A stretch of DNA of 42,631 bases from Candidatus Poseidonia sp. (lineage in GTDB: Archaea > Thermoplasmatota > Poseidoniia > Poseidoniales > Poseidoniaceae): positions 1 through 42,631 of the forward strand of contig JAQXEX010000023.1 in assembly GCA_029250625.1 (NCBI GenBank). Direction: 5' to 3'. The notes under the pieces are model-generated. The model searched no databases. It was not told where the DNA came from and saw only the letters and a list, made by a program, of their open reading frames with translations. The position numbers and the translations under genes were made by a program. Each line of letters begins with the position of its first letter. The stretch's first letter is position 1. Below, in pieces: positions 33,929 through 41,525 of the stretch.

Positions 33929-35542
33929 TCAAGCGCTCGTTGGTGTTCCGGGAAGGTTTTCCTTCCGCTTTTGTTTGAGTGCGTTTCGTCCTTGCTTTGA
34001 GCGCTTTCTGCTCTCAAACCACGTGTCGACTCCATTCCAGTCCGGGATGACCCCGAGGCTGTCAAGAAGCAATTTACTGCTGATGCGAGCCGACTCATAG
34101 ATGACTGGCAGTCCGCTTCCAGGGTGTGTTCCACCACCGACAAGGTACAAGTTTGCGATTTCATCAAATTGGTTCTTTGGTCGACGCCATAGCATTTGGT
34201 CAAGGCCGTGAGCGAGGTTGAATACTGCGCCACGGTAACAGTGGTCACCCCAGTCTTCTGGGGTAATGACGAGTTCGGTCTGAATGTGCTCGCGAATGTT
34301 TTCAAAGCCAAGTTTGGCTTCAATTTGGTCAATGATTCGGTCTCGGTATGCGTCCTTTTCATCTTCCCAGTTGATGTTGTCGTGGATGTGGGATACCGGG
34401 ACGAGTGCATAGATGGTCGAGCATCCTTCTGGAGCCAGGTCAGGATCTGTGACACAGGCGTTCTGAACATAGACAGAGGGGTCGTCCCATGTGATTCGGT
34501 GATGGTTCTCTATGTCCTCAAGATTTGATTCGTAATTAGCCGAAGCGTAGATTTGATGGTGTGGAAGGTCGTCAAATGTTTTGTTAACTCCGAGATAGAG
34601 CATGAAGGTGGAACAGGAGTACTTCTTCTTGTCCAGCTTTTTGTTGTTCCACTTCTTTCGAGACTTGTCGGGGAACAGTTGCGTCATTCCGTTAGCGAAG
34701 TCTGCGTTCATGATGACTCGGTCAGCCAGGAAGTCTCCTTCTTTGGTGGTAACGCCCTTGATGGTTTTCCCGTCCATAATCACTTTCTCGACTTCCTCTT
34801 CCATGCGGAAGGTTACGCCAAGGTCACGTGCTATGCTCGCCATGCGTTCACTAACGCTGCCGAGTCCACCCATCGGGTGGAATATTCCATATTCGTATTC
34901 CAGGAACGCCAGCATGGTGAACAGGCTGGGGCAATTGAAGGGTGACATTCCCAGATACTTGGTTTGGAATGACATAGCAAGCATGAGGCGGTCGTCGTCA
35001 AAGAGTTTCATCAGGTCGCCAGCGACGCTTCGTTGTGGGCGGAGTACACTCGCAACTCGGAACGCACGCTTTGAGAGCAGGTCTGTTGGCCCGTACCATG
35101 GCTCTTGGAGGCATGCTTTGGATTTGTTGAGTTTGTTGCTGTTGTCCTCAACGTAGCGCTTGAATGCCTCTGCATTGCTGTCGCCAGAAAGTGTTCGAAT
35201 TCGCTCGGTCATCTCAGCGAGATCGCTCGTGCAATCAAGTTGACCACCTTGTCCGAAGATGAGGCGGTAATTCATGTCAAGTTTGTTCAGTTTTAGCTCT
35301 TCATGAGCATCCATTCCAATGGCTTTGAAAATGTCTTCAATGACTTCAGGATAGTGAAAGAATGTTGGTCCGAGGTCGAATTTGTAACCATCTCGCTCAA
35401 ACACCTTATTCCGGCCACCGACAGCCTTAGATCGTTCAAAAACGGTAACATCTACGCCGGATTTTGCAAGCAATAGGGATGATGCCAGACCTCCAGGTCC
35501 TGCTCCAATAATAGCCACTTTCGGTCGTGCACTTGTGCTCAT
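33929..35542 (-). CDS. crtI: Phytoene desaturase (CrtI family)
   Basis: 537 residues. FAD binding is at VAIIGAGPGGLASSLLLAKS (about 9-28), then VFERSKAVGGRNKVFERDGYKFDLGPTFF split over the adjoining stretch. The C-terminal FAD motif is YLVGGGTHPGSGLPVIYESA. CrtI enzymes desaturate phytoene stepwise toward lycopene; the number of steps cannot be read from sequence. It has its own leaderless promoter, with TTTATATGT ending 21 bp before the ATG, and is followed by crtB. The product is a precursor of C40 carotenoids or retinal. No lycopene cyclase or blh gene is in the window. Confidence 0.92.
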   Translation of the reverse strand: MSTSARPKVAIIGAGPGGLASSLLLAKSGVDVTVFERSKAVGGRNKVFERDGYKFDLGPTFFHYPEVIEDIFKAIGMDAHEELKLNKLDMNYRLIFGQGGQLDCTSDLAEMTERIRTLSGDSNAEAFKRYVEDNSNKLNKSKACLQEPWYGPTDLLSKRAFRVASVLRPQRSVAGDLMKLFDDDRLMLAMSFQTKYLGMSPFNCPSLFTMLAFLEYEYGIFHPMGGLGSVSERMASIARDLGVTFRMEEEVEKVIMDGKTIKGVTTKEGDFLADRVIMNADFANGMTQLFPDKSRKKWNNKKLDKKKYSCSTFMLYLGVNKTFDDLPHHQIYASANYESNLEDIENHHRITWDDPSVYVQNACVTDPDLAPEGCSTIYALVPVSHIHDNINWEDEKDAYRDRIIDQIEAKLGFENIREHIQTELVITPEDWGDHCYRGAVFNLAHGLDQMLWRRPKNQFDEIANLYLVGGGTHPGSGLPVIYESARISSKLLLDSLGVIPDWNGVDTWFESRKRSKQGRNALKQKRKENLPGTPTSA

Positions 35543-35563
35543 AGTTTATGTGGACCCGATTGG

Positions 35564-35572
35564 ACATATAAA
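35564..35572 (-). promoter_or_regulatory. TATA box of crtI-crtB
   Basis: Minus-strand TTTATATGT at 35572-35564, centred 26 bp before the ATG at 35542, with 21 bases between. The identical nonamer at the same distance lies before ribA. This is a strong archaeal TATA box and implies a leaderless mRNA. On the minus strand, T-runs at 35609-35605 and nearby may end the upstream ubiB transcript. Confidence 0.75.
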
Positions 35573-35632
35573 GGCAGGTTTTTAGCCGCAAATTTTTGAA
35601 GCCGAAAAATATCAATTCTCACTGCAAACAGG

Positions 35633-36862
35633 TCACTTGATAATTGAATGAGGGTCAATCAAAACTGAGAATTCATCGAGATAGGGGCCCATTGAACTGA
35701 TGAGGTCAACTTCAGGATGCCCTTTGAGCACCATTCCGTCCATGTACATGAGGGAACGTATGATCGGAAATGCTTCTTCGCCGAAGGAACATCCGGCCAG
35801 AACAGCGGCCTTGACCGTCTTCATCATCTGCTCGGTGAGGGACACTTCACTGACTGAGGTGCCGACGAATCCGTCGTAAAGGCTGTTCATTGAATCGTAA
35901 TAAGTTTGAAGCGTTTTCCCTGTGGGTTGAACGTCTGCCATAGTAAGCATGGCATCGTAAGCGTGACGCAGTTCCCCTTTAGCGAGGAAATAGAAGAATC
36001 CAAACAACGCATTTCGAACGTGGTCTGGAGCGTTGCAAATGGCCCCAGTATCAATGAAGATGAAGTTGCCCTCGTCGTCCATCATCGCATTCCCTGGATG
36101 AAGGTCGCCATGGAACGTGCCGATTCCGAACATAAACGCACCATGGATACGGAACAATTCGAGCATATCAGGCCAGCTGAGCGTACCTTCTTCCAAATGT
36201 TGCTCCAAAGTAGGATGAACGATTTCTTCCATGACGAGAACGTGGCGATTGGAGAGTTCATCCCACATTTTTGGGAAACGAAGTTTCGGCATCGGGAAGT
36301 TCTTCTCGATCTCATCTGCTTTGGAGATCAATTCATTTCTGCCTGAGATCTCATTTGTAAGGTTTAACTCACGAAGGGTGTAATCTTCAATGTGAGCCAA
36401 GAGTCCAATTGGATTTCCCACCTTTCTGAGTTTACGACGGAAGAAGAGCCCGATGGTAATCCATCGTTTCATTCGCCTGACGTCCCGTTTAAACGATGCT
36501 TCAAAATCTGCTTTGATGATCTTCACGACGACTTTAGAGCCATCGTTGAGAACACCACGATGGATTTGCCCGATGCTAGCGGCAGCAAAAGGTTCCTTTT
36601 CCAAACTTTTGAAATTGTCCATAAATCCTGCAGGAGCAAACTGTTGGAGTAGATGTTGCGAATCTTCTGTTGGGATGGTCGCACCTCTGCTGTACAACTG
36701 TTGGAGTTCAATGCAGCGGTCAGGGTCAATGAGGTCAGGCCGTAGGGCGAAAATTTGGCCGAGTTTTACCGCTAGCAATCCCATGGATTGTATAGCGTCA
36801 ACATCCACTGGCTTTTTGCCCTTTAGCTGGCGAAAGAACCTGAGGAACGTCAAGAGTTTCAT
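35633..36862 (-). CDS. UbiB/ABC1 (AarF) atypical protein kinase-like protein
   Basis: 409 residues. KxGQ motif: LLAVKLGQIFALRPDLI at about residue 30. The Ala-rich nucleotide loop is FAAASIGQIHRG, the ATP-binding Lys is in KVVVKIIK, the catalytic-loop HGDLHPGNAMM and the DFG-like IDTGAI are present, with Thr-Gly in place of Phe-Gly. UbiB/COQ8 proteins support quinone and isoprenoid-lipid synthesis through ATPase activity. The C-terminal membrane segments of bacterial UbiB are not obvious. It is the last gene of the ribA-prx-trmB-ubiB unit and lies just upstream of crtI. AAGGTGA lies 7 bases before its ATG as a Shine-Dalgarno. A link to isoprenoid or quinone metabolism is inferred from context. 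Confidence 0.85.
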   Translation of the reverse strand: MKLLTFLRFFRQLKGKKPVDVDAIQSMGLLAVKLGQIFALRPDLIDPDRCIELQQLYSRGATIPTEDSQHLLQQFAPAGFMDNFKSLEKEPFAAASIGQIHRGVLNDGSKVVVKIIKADFEASFKRDVRRMKRWITIGLFFRRKLRKVGNPIGLLAHIEDYTLRELNLTNEISGRNELISKADEIEKNFPMPKLRFPKMWDELSNRHVLVMEEIVHPTLEQHLEEGTLSWPDMLELFRIHGAFMFGIGTFHGDLHPGNAMMDDEGNFIFIDTGAICNAPDHVRNALFGFFYFLAKGELRHAYDAMLTMADVQPTGKTLQTYYDSMNSLYDGFVGTSVSEVSLTEQMMKTVKAAVLAGCSFGEEAFPIIRSLMYMDGMVLKGHPEVDLISSMGPYLDEFSVLIDPHSIIK

Positions 36863-36879
36863 TGCCGTTCACCTTCGTT

Positions 36880-38280
36880 TCAGTCAACCAACTCAACGGC
36901 TTTCAATTCATGCCGATGAATGAGGTAGTGCCACAGGTTGTCCGATGTTCCTTTTCCTTCTGTGCGTTGAATGACGACATTTGCATCCTTCGTGAACCGA
37001 GTTGAGAGAGCACCTTCGATGATCCCATCGTCCATTTCCCACATGGGCAGCGCATCAACATCAGACACAGGCGGGTGGTTAAGGCCGACAATGACATGGA
37101 ATTGTGGATCAACATCGTATTGCAACATGCCCAATCCGGCGTGCTCCCACCAGTCCATCATCTCATCAAGAAACTCGATATCATTTTCTATAGAGCGGAG
37201 GGAGAAGGCGATTTCTCGGCCAACACGGTTTCCGATTTGACGAAGCATTCTGCCTAGGTCGATACCCAATACTTTGAGGTTTGAGAGTTTTCCTTCTGTG
37301 AGCCGCTTTCGAGCTTCGTTGACTTCTTGCCCTGCAGCGAAAAAGGCATCAGGGTCAAACGGTGTGTCTTCTTCCGGAAATTCTCCGTCAAAGCCCAAGG
37401 CCACTGAGACATTCTTCAAGAACGAGCCTTCGCCAATGGTCAGGCGTAGTGGATCATTGATTTGATTTTCAGTGAATCGAGCACGGGCAGTTTCCAAGGG
37501 AACAGCTGCCTCCCAAATCGCATCAATGAGATGCAGATGGGCCTGTGAGAAAGGTGACGACTCAATGATGAGAGCCGCATCTTCTTTTCCACGACCTACT
37601 GGATTGTCTTCAATGTTCAGATACTGTATGACTTCGGACTGGTCTTGAACGAATCCGAGCGAATCCAATTCGTCTGAGTGACGGACCTCAATGCTTGTAT
37701 CCAGTTGGTCAAAGAATCGGAGTGTGCGCCTGTCAAGATGTGTAATGATTTGCACGACAACACCACGAACGGCTGCTGTGTTTACTGCTTCCAGGGCATC
37801 TGGGTTGCGGCAGAGGTGAAGGATTCCGAATTGCCCGAGGAGGAGAATCAGTCGCTCTTCAGATTCATTAGCCATCTTTTGAAGTCTGTTGTAGATGTGT
37901 GTTCGTTCTTTGAGCACCGCAAACCGTGGGTCGTCAATGTCCCGTCGTTGCTTCTCGTACGAAGCGTCTGTTTCTGTGATGCCTTGGGAAAGGTCTTCAA
38001 AACCTCCAACCAACCGGTCGAGTTGTTGCTTTCTGGATTGGATGATGTGTTCCATTGCTTCGTTAACTCGTAGACTTGAAAAGAGCATTGGGCGGTCGGC
38101 TGTAGCCGTTACGATGCCCATTTCTTGGAGTCTTGAGAGGCTGTTGTATGCGTCCAGCCGAGTGGTGTTGAGTTCCTTTGCAAGTTCGGAGGCCTTCATT
38201 TTTGGCCGAGATCCAAGGATGAGTATTGAGCGGACCTCACGTTCGTTGAGGCCTGCCTCGAGGAGGAGTTCTTCCCACAT
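36880..38280 (-). CDS. TrmB-family transcriptional regulator
   Basis: 466 residues. A winged helix occupies about 1-75 (LLEAGLNEREVRSILILGS, ASELAKELNTTRLDAYNSLS, RLQEMGIVTATADRPMLF), the TrmB pattern. A coiled-coil-like stretch (HIIQSRKQQLDRLVGGFEDL) links it to a C-terminal region with a PLD-like beta-alpha part (LILLLGQFGILHLCR, VVQIITHLDRRTLRFFDQL). TrmB regulators bind small molecules, usually sugars, or act as global regulators. Its place between peroxiredoxin and ubiB, and next to crtI-crtB, makes it a candidate controller of the stress and carotenoid genes. Its ATG lies one base after the peroxiredoxin stop, so translation is probably coupled. The ligand and targets are unknown. Confidence 0.85.
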   Translation of the reverse strand: MWEELLLEAGLNEREVRSILILGSRPKMKASELAKELNTTRLDAYNSLSRLQEMGIVTATADRPMLFSSLRVNEAMEHIIQSRKQQLDRLVGGFEDLSQGITETDASYEKQRRDIDDPRFAVLKERTHIYNRLQKMANESEERLILLLGQFGILHLCRNPDALEAVNTAAVRGVVVQIITHLDRRTLRFFDQLDTSIEVRHSDELDSLGFVQDQSEVIQYLNIEDNPVGRGKEDAALIIESSPFSQAHLHLIDAIWEAAVPLETARARFTENQINDPLRLTIGEGSFLKNVSVALGFDGEFPEEDTPFDPDAFFAAGQEVNEARKRLTEGKLSNLKVLGIDLGRMLRQIGNRVGREIAFSLRSIENDIEFLDEMMDWWEHAGLGMLQYDVDPQFHVIVGLNHPPVSDVDALPMWEMDDGIIEGALSTRFTKDANVVIQRTEGKGTSDNLWHYLIHRHELKAVELVD

Positions 38281-38281
38281 T

Positions 38282-38749
38282 TCATTCGCCTCCGGTTACC
38301 GTAGAGATATCGCCAAGAATCTTTGCGACGTGACGGCGCGGTCTGAACAACCAATCGTAGACATAGCGAATGGTATTGTCGGGTCCGATGAGGAACGACG
38401 ACTTGGCTGGGAACTGGCCCAGGTGCATTGGCACATTGTACATCATCCCGACAATTCGTTCAGGGTCAGCGAGTAACGGGAAGGGTAAATCTCCGAGTTC
38501 GAGTTTGAACGATGCTTGTTCTTCAACCGTACCCGGGCCGATTCCGACGATCGAGCATCCTGCGGATTGAAACAGGTCGTGTTGTTCTTTGAAGGTCAAG
38601 CACCCTCGCTTGCATGTGGGGGAGTTGTGTCTTGAATAGAAGAAAACGACTCGCCATGTTCCGTTGAGGGAGCTGCTGTCAAAGACTTCTCCAGTATCGG
38701 TTTCCAGTTTAAACTGTGGGGCATCTTGGCCAACGAGATTTATTTTCAT
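38282..38749 (-). CDS. Peroxiredoxin (AhpC/TSA, BCP-like)
   Basis: 155 residues with a thioredoxin-fold peroxiredoxin architecture: GQDAPQFKLETDTGEVFD, WRVVFFYSRHNSPTCKRGC, VGIGPGTVEEQASFKLELG and FPLLADPERIVGMMYNV. The peroxidatic Cys aligns with SPTC. The usual P-x-x-x-(T/S)-x-x-C begins here with Ser instead of Pro (S-R-H-N-S-P-T-C), and a second Cys lies four residues on, a possible resolving Cys. The start has GAGG 8 bases upstream (minus strand), and the gene begins 9 bases after the ribA stop. It probably reduces hydrogen or lipid peroxides. Activity with the altered motif is uncertain. Confidence 0.82.
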   Translation of the reverse strand: MKINLVGQDAPQFKLETDTGEVFDSSSLNGTWRVVFFYSRHNSPTCKRGCLTFKEQHDLFQSAGCSIVGIGPGTVEEQASFKLELGDLPFPLLADPERIVGMMYNVPMHLGQFPAKSSFLIGPDNTIRYVYDWLFRPRRHVAKILGDISTVTGGE

Positions 38750-38758
38750 GCAAATTCC

Positions 38759-39370
38759 TCAGACCGGTAGTATGTGGCCCATTCGAGCCGCCTTTGTTCG
38801 CAGGTATGAACGGTTCTGTGCGCAGTGCCCTACGATGATGGGTACTCGGGACTTGACTTCGATGCCGTGATCCATGAGTTGTGCCTTCTTGTCGGGGTTG
38901 TTGGTAATCAGTTCCACCGAGGTGACGCCCATGGAATAGAGCATTTCCGCTGCGAAGTCGTAGGTTCGTCCGTCACCGGGCAGGCCGAGCGCCAGATTAG
39001 CATCGAGTGTGTCGAAACCAACGTCTTGTAGAGCATATGCCTGCATCTTGGAGTAGAGGCCGATTCCTCTTCCTTCTTGGCGCAAGTAGACGATGGCTCC
39101 GCTTCCGGCTTCTTGGACTGCCTTCATAGAAGCTTGAAGTTGTGGGCCGCAATCACATCGGAGCGAGCCAAAGGCGTCCCCTGTCAAACATTCTGAGTGC
39201 ATGCGAACGAGTGGTGTTCCTTGAGAGATGTCGCCTACATAGAGGATGGAGTGTTCCTTGCCGTCGCTGGGATCTTTGAAGGCTCGTATTCGGAATTCAC
39301 CGTGTTCTGTAGGGAGAATTGCATCCGCTTCGGGTTCTGTTACAATTGGTTGTGCGCTTGTTCCGTGCAT
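38759..39370 (-). CDS. ribA: GTP cyclohydrolase II
   Basis: 203 residues from ATG 39370. It opens GTP to give the first committed precursor of riboflavin, hence FMN and FAD. Diagnostic segments: VRMHSECLTGDAFGSLRCDC (three zinc Cys), IVYLRQEGRGIGLYSK and LITNNPDKKAQLMDHGIE. No DHBP synthase domain is fused. ATG 39370 lies 21 bp after a TATA box on the minus strand, so the open frame to 39520 is too long and the transcript is leaderless. It heads the unit ribA-prx-trmB-ubiB. Next to a photolyase, which needs FAD and sometimes deazaflavin, flavin supply is the likely purpose. Confidence 0.93.
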   Translation of the reverse strand: MHGTSAQPIVTEPEADAILPTEHGEFRIRAFKDPSDGKEHSILYVGDISQGTPLVRMHSECLTGDAFGSLRCDCGPQLQASMKAVQEAGSGAIVYLRQEGRGIGLYSKMQAYALQDVGFDTLDANLALGLPGDGRTYDFAAEMLYSMGVTSVELITNNPDKKAQLMDHGIEVKSRVPIIVGHCAQNRSYLRTKAARMGHILPV

Positions 39371-39391
39371 GATACAAAAATCCGCAATTTT

Positions 39392-39400
39392 ACATATAAA
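39392..39400 (-). promoter_or_regulatory. TATA box of ribA-prx-trmB-ubiB
   Basis: Minus-strand TTTATATGT at 39400-39392, the identical nonamer found before crtI, at the same distance from the start codon. It implies a leaderless transcript from about 39370. Confidence 0.75.
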
Positions 39401-39436
39401 CCCCTGTTCAAATCCGCCCAAGGGGCTAAACGGCTC

Positions 39437-39446
39437 TTGATATAGT
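39437..39446 (+). promoter_or_regulatory. TATA box of the Nudix-photolyase operon
   Basis: TTGATATAGT, centred about 26 bp before ATG 39468. It divides the 97-bp divergent region with the ribA TATA box, which lies about 40 bp away on the other strand, so shared regulation is easy to imagine. Confidence 0.6.
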
Positions 39447-39467
39447 GAGTGACCAAGATGTTGAATC

Positions 39468-39971
39468 ATGGGGCGACTAATGTGTGACTTGGGAGTCGCA
39501 GCGAGGGTTGTCCAAGACAACAGAATTTTACTCGTACAAGAGGCACGGGGCCGCTACTCTGGTTGCTGGGGTCTTCCCAAAGGCCACGTCGAATCAGGAG
39601 AGAGTCCCGAACAGGCAGTCCTTCGGGAGCTCGATGAAGAAACCAACCATAAGGGGGTCGTCATTGGACTCGCTGCGGTACGCACGGCGCTCAAGCGAGA
39701 TGACCCTGCGGTGTTCTTGTGTTACGATGTCGCAAGCACAACCTCTTCAGTCATGGATCAATCCGATGAAATATCTGCAGCAGGATGGTATTCCATCACG
39801 GAACTCAATCAGTTGAACTGGGTCTCTGAGACCATGCAACAACTTGCAATCGACGGTTTGAGCCAACGAAAAACAATGGAAGCAACCAACGGTCTAACGG
39901 TCAGAGACACCCCCTATGCTGTGTATAGAACAAACCGAAATCTCGCTGCCAACCAGGGGGCTACGCTGTGA
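39468..39971 (+). CDS. Nudix hydrolase
   Basis: 167 residues. The Nudix box is GHVESGESPEQAVLRELDEE, matching G-x5-E-x7-R-E-x-x-E-E, followed by T-N-H-K rather than the usual Gly. The Trp-Gly-Leu-Pro-Lys-Gly just before it (WGLPKGHV) is typical. Substrates include ADP-ribose, oxidised nucleotides and nucleoside diphosphate derivatives, and the exact one cannot be told. Its TATA box is at 39437-39446. Its TGA overlaps the photolyase GTG by four bases (GTGA), so the two are translationally coupled. A role in clearing oxidised nucleotides would suit the neighbourhood. The last 40 residues are unassigned. Confidence 0.88.
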   Translation: MGRLMCDLGVAARVVQDNRILLVQEARGRYSGCWGLPKGHVESGESPEQAVLRELDEETNHKGVVIGLAAVRTALKRDDPAVFLCYDVASTTSSVMDQSDEISAAGWYSITELNQLNWVSETMQQLAIDGLSQRKTMEATNGLTVRDTPYAVYRTNRNLAANQGATL

Positions 39972-41512
39972 TCGCTCCAGGAAGGATCAACGTACACGGA
40001 GCGCTCAATCCTAACGGCAAATTTGTCGTCTATTGGATGACATCTGCCCGTCGTGCTCACTGGAACCATGCCCTTGAGCATGCAGTGGACTTAGCCAACC
40101 AACACCAACAGCCTCTCATCGTAATTGAATGCCTTGCACTCAATCACCGTTGGGCCAACGACCGCATCTCGACCTTTGTCCTCCAAGGAATGATTGACAA
40201 CAGAGCAGCCTTCGCCCAAACAGGAGTTACATACATTCCCTATGTAGAAACTGCTTCAAAGGAAGCTTCTGGTCTACTTGAGGTCTGGTTACAACAAGCA
40301 ACTGCTTGCGTGATTGACGACTTCCCAACCTATTATCCCCGGCATGTTCTTGAGACCGCTTTGCAATTCAATACCTGCGAACTTCACGTTGTAGATTCAA
40401 ACGGCTTCATGGCCATGCGTGCCCAAGGCCGCGATTTTACCACGGCATATTCGCTTCGTCGTCACTTGCACAAAACCATTCTTGAACACATGTATGAATT
40501 CCCGCTTGCCAACCCACTGGACAACGCCAAAGACCTCCCCATGATTGAAGCAACGTTGATCGAGGACATTTTTGCAAAAAGCAACACTCCCCTCACCCCC
40601 TACGAGTACCTCTGGCGAGTTGCTGAGGGTGGTGACATCGGCAAAAACGCCCTCTCCAAACTCAACATTGACCACACAGTCCCTCCAGTTCTCACCAAAA
40701 AAGGAGGCAGCGTTGAAGCTCGTCGACGGTGGAAGGAATTCTTGAGCAAGCGGCTGGTCAATTACAATGAAATGCGCAACCAGCCGCAAGAAAGAGGAGC
40801 CAGTGGTATTTCCCCATGGCTTCATTTTGGTCACATTGGCGTCCATCAAATCATCAACGAAATTTTTACTGCGTATCGGTGGGATGTTTCAATGGTCACG
40901 CCTCCAAACGACGGACGAAGGAACGGTTGGTGGGGTCTTCCTGAACCTGTAGAAGCCTTTCTTGACCAAATCATCACTTGGAGAGACATCGGGTTCATTC
41001 ATTGCGCGATGATTCTGGACCACACCGAATTCTCATCCCTTCCTCAATGGGCCCAAACCACATTGGCTGAGCACTCTACCGATGAACGCCCCTATGTCTA
41101 CACCCTTGAGCAGTTTGAAGAAGCCCAAACCCACGACCCACTGTGGAATGCAGCCCAACAACAATTGAGGCAGGAAGGTATTATTCACAATTACTTGCGG
41201 ATGCTTTGGGGCAAGAAAATACTGGAATGGTCCCCGGACCCTGAAACCGCCATGCGATGGATGATCGCTCTCAATGACCGATGGGCCCTTGATGGACGAG
41301 ATCCAAATTCCTACACCGGTATCGGATGGGTATTGGGCAAGTTTGACCGTGGCTGGACCGAACGGGAAGTCTTCGGGAAAATCAGGTGCATGACCAGCGC
41401 CTCAACCATGCGCAAATTCAAAACCAAAGCCTACATCGAAAAATACAGTCAAGGACAGACCCAACAAACCGTGTTGGGGTCTGGCCCCTCACTTTACACC
41501 GCTCACCAATGA
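39968..41512 (+). CDS. phr: Class II CPD DNA photolyase
   Basis: 514 residues. It repairs UV-made cyclobutane pyrimidine dimers with light and FADH-. The class II pattern is clear: SGISPWLHFGHIGVHQI, YLRMLWGKKILEW, LNDRWALDGRDPNSYTGIGW and FGKIRCMTSASTMRKFKTKAY. Usual class II enzymes have G-x-H-D-R-x-W near here; this one has GKFDRGW, and KIRYM is KIRCM, as I recall the family. Start is GTG 39968 overlapping the Nudix stop. The next gene begins 13 bases after its stop. It is followed by an SRPBCC-SDR fusion gene and faces ribA, which makes flavin precursors. It acts on DNA in the cytoplasm. Confidence 0.94.
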   Translation: MIAPGRINVHGALNPNGKFVVYWMTSARRAHWNHALEHAVDLANQHQQPLIVIECLALNHRWANDRISTFVLQGMIDNRAAFAQTGVTYIPYVETASKEASGLLEVWLQQATACVIDDFPTYYPRHVLETALQFNTCELHVVDSNGFMAMRAQGRDFTTAYSLRRHLHKTILEHMYEFPLANPLDNAKDLPMIEATLIEDIFAKSNTPLTPYEYLWRVAEGGDIGKNALSKLNIDHTVPPVLTKKGGSVEARRRWKEFLSKRLVNYNEMRNQPQERGASGISPWLHFGHIGVHQIINEIFTAYRWDVSMVTPPNDGRRNGWWGLPEPVEAFLDQIITWRDIGFIHCAMILDHTEFSSLPQWAQTTLAEHSTDERPYVYTLEQFEEAQTHDPLWNAAQQQLRQEGIIHNYLRMLWGKKILEWSPDPETAMRWMIALNDRWALDGRDPNSYTGIGWVLGKFDRGWTEREVFGKIRCMTSASTMRKFKTKAYIEKYSQGQTQQTVLGSGPSLYTAHQ

Positions 41513-41525
41513 AGGACGATTTCCG

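Noticed and set aside
39371-39520. N-terminal extension of ribA to 39520
   Set aside because: It would cover the ribA and Nudix TATA boxes and the Nudix start; family members start near ATG 39370.
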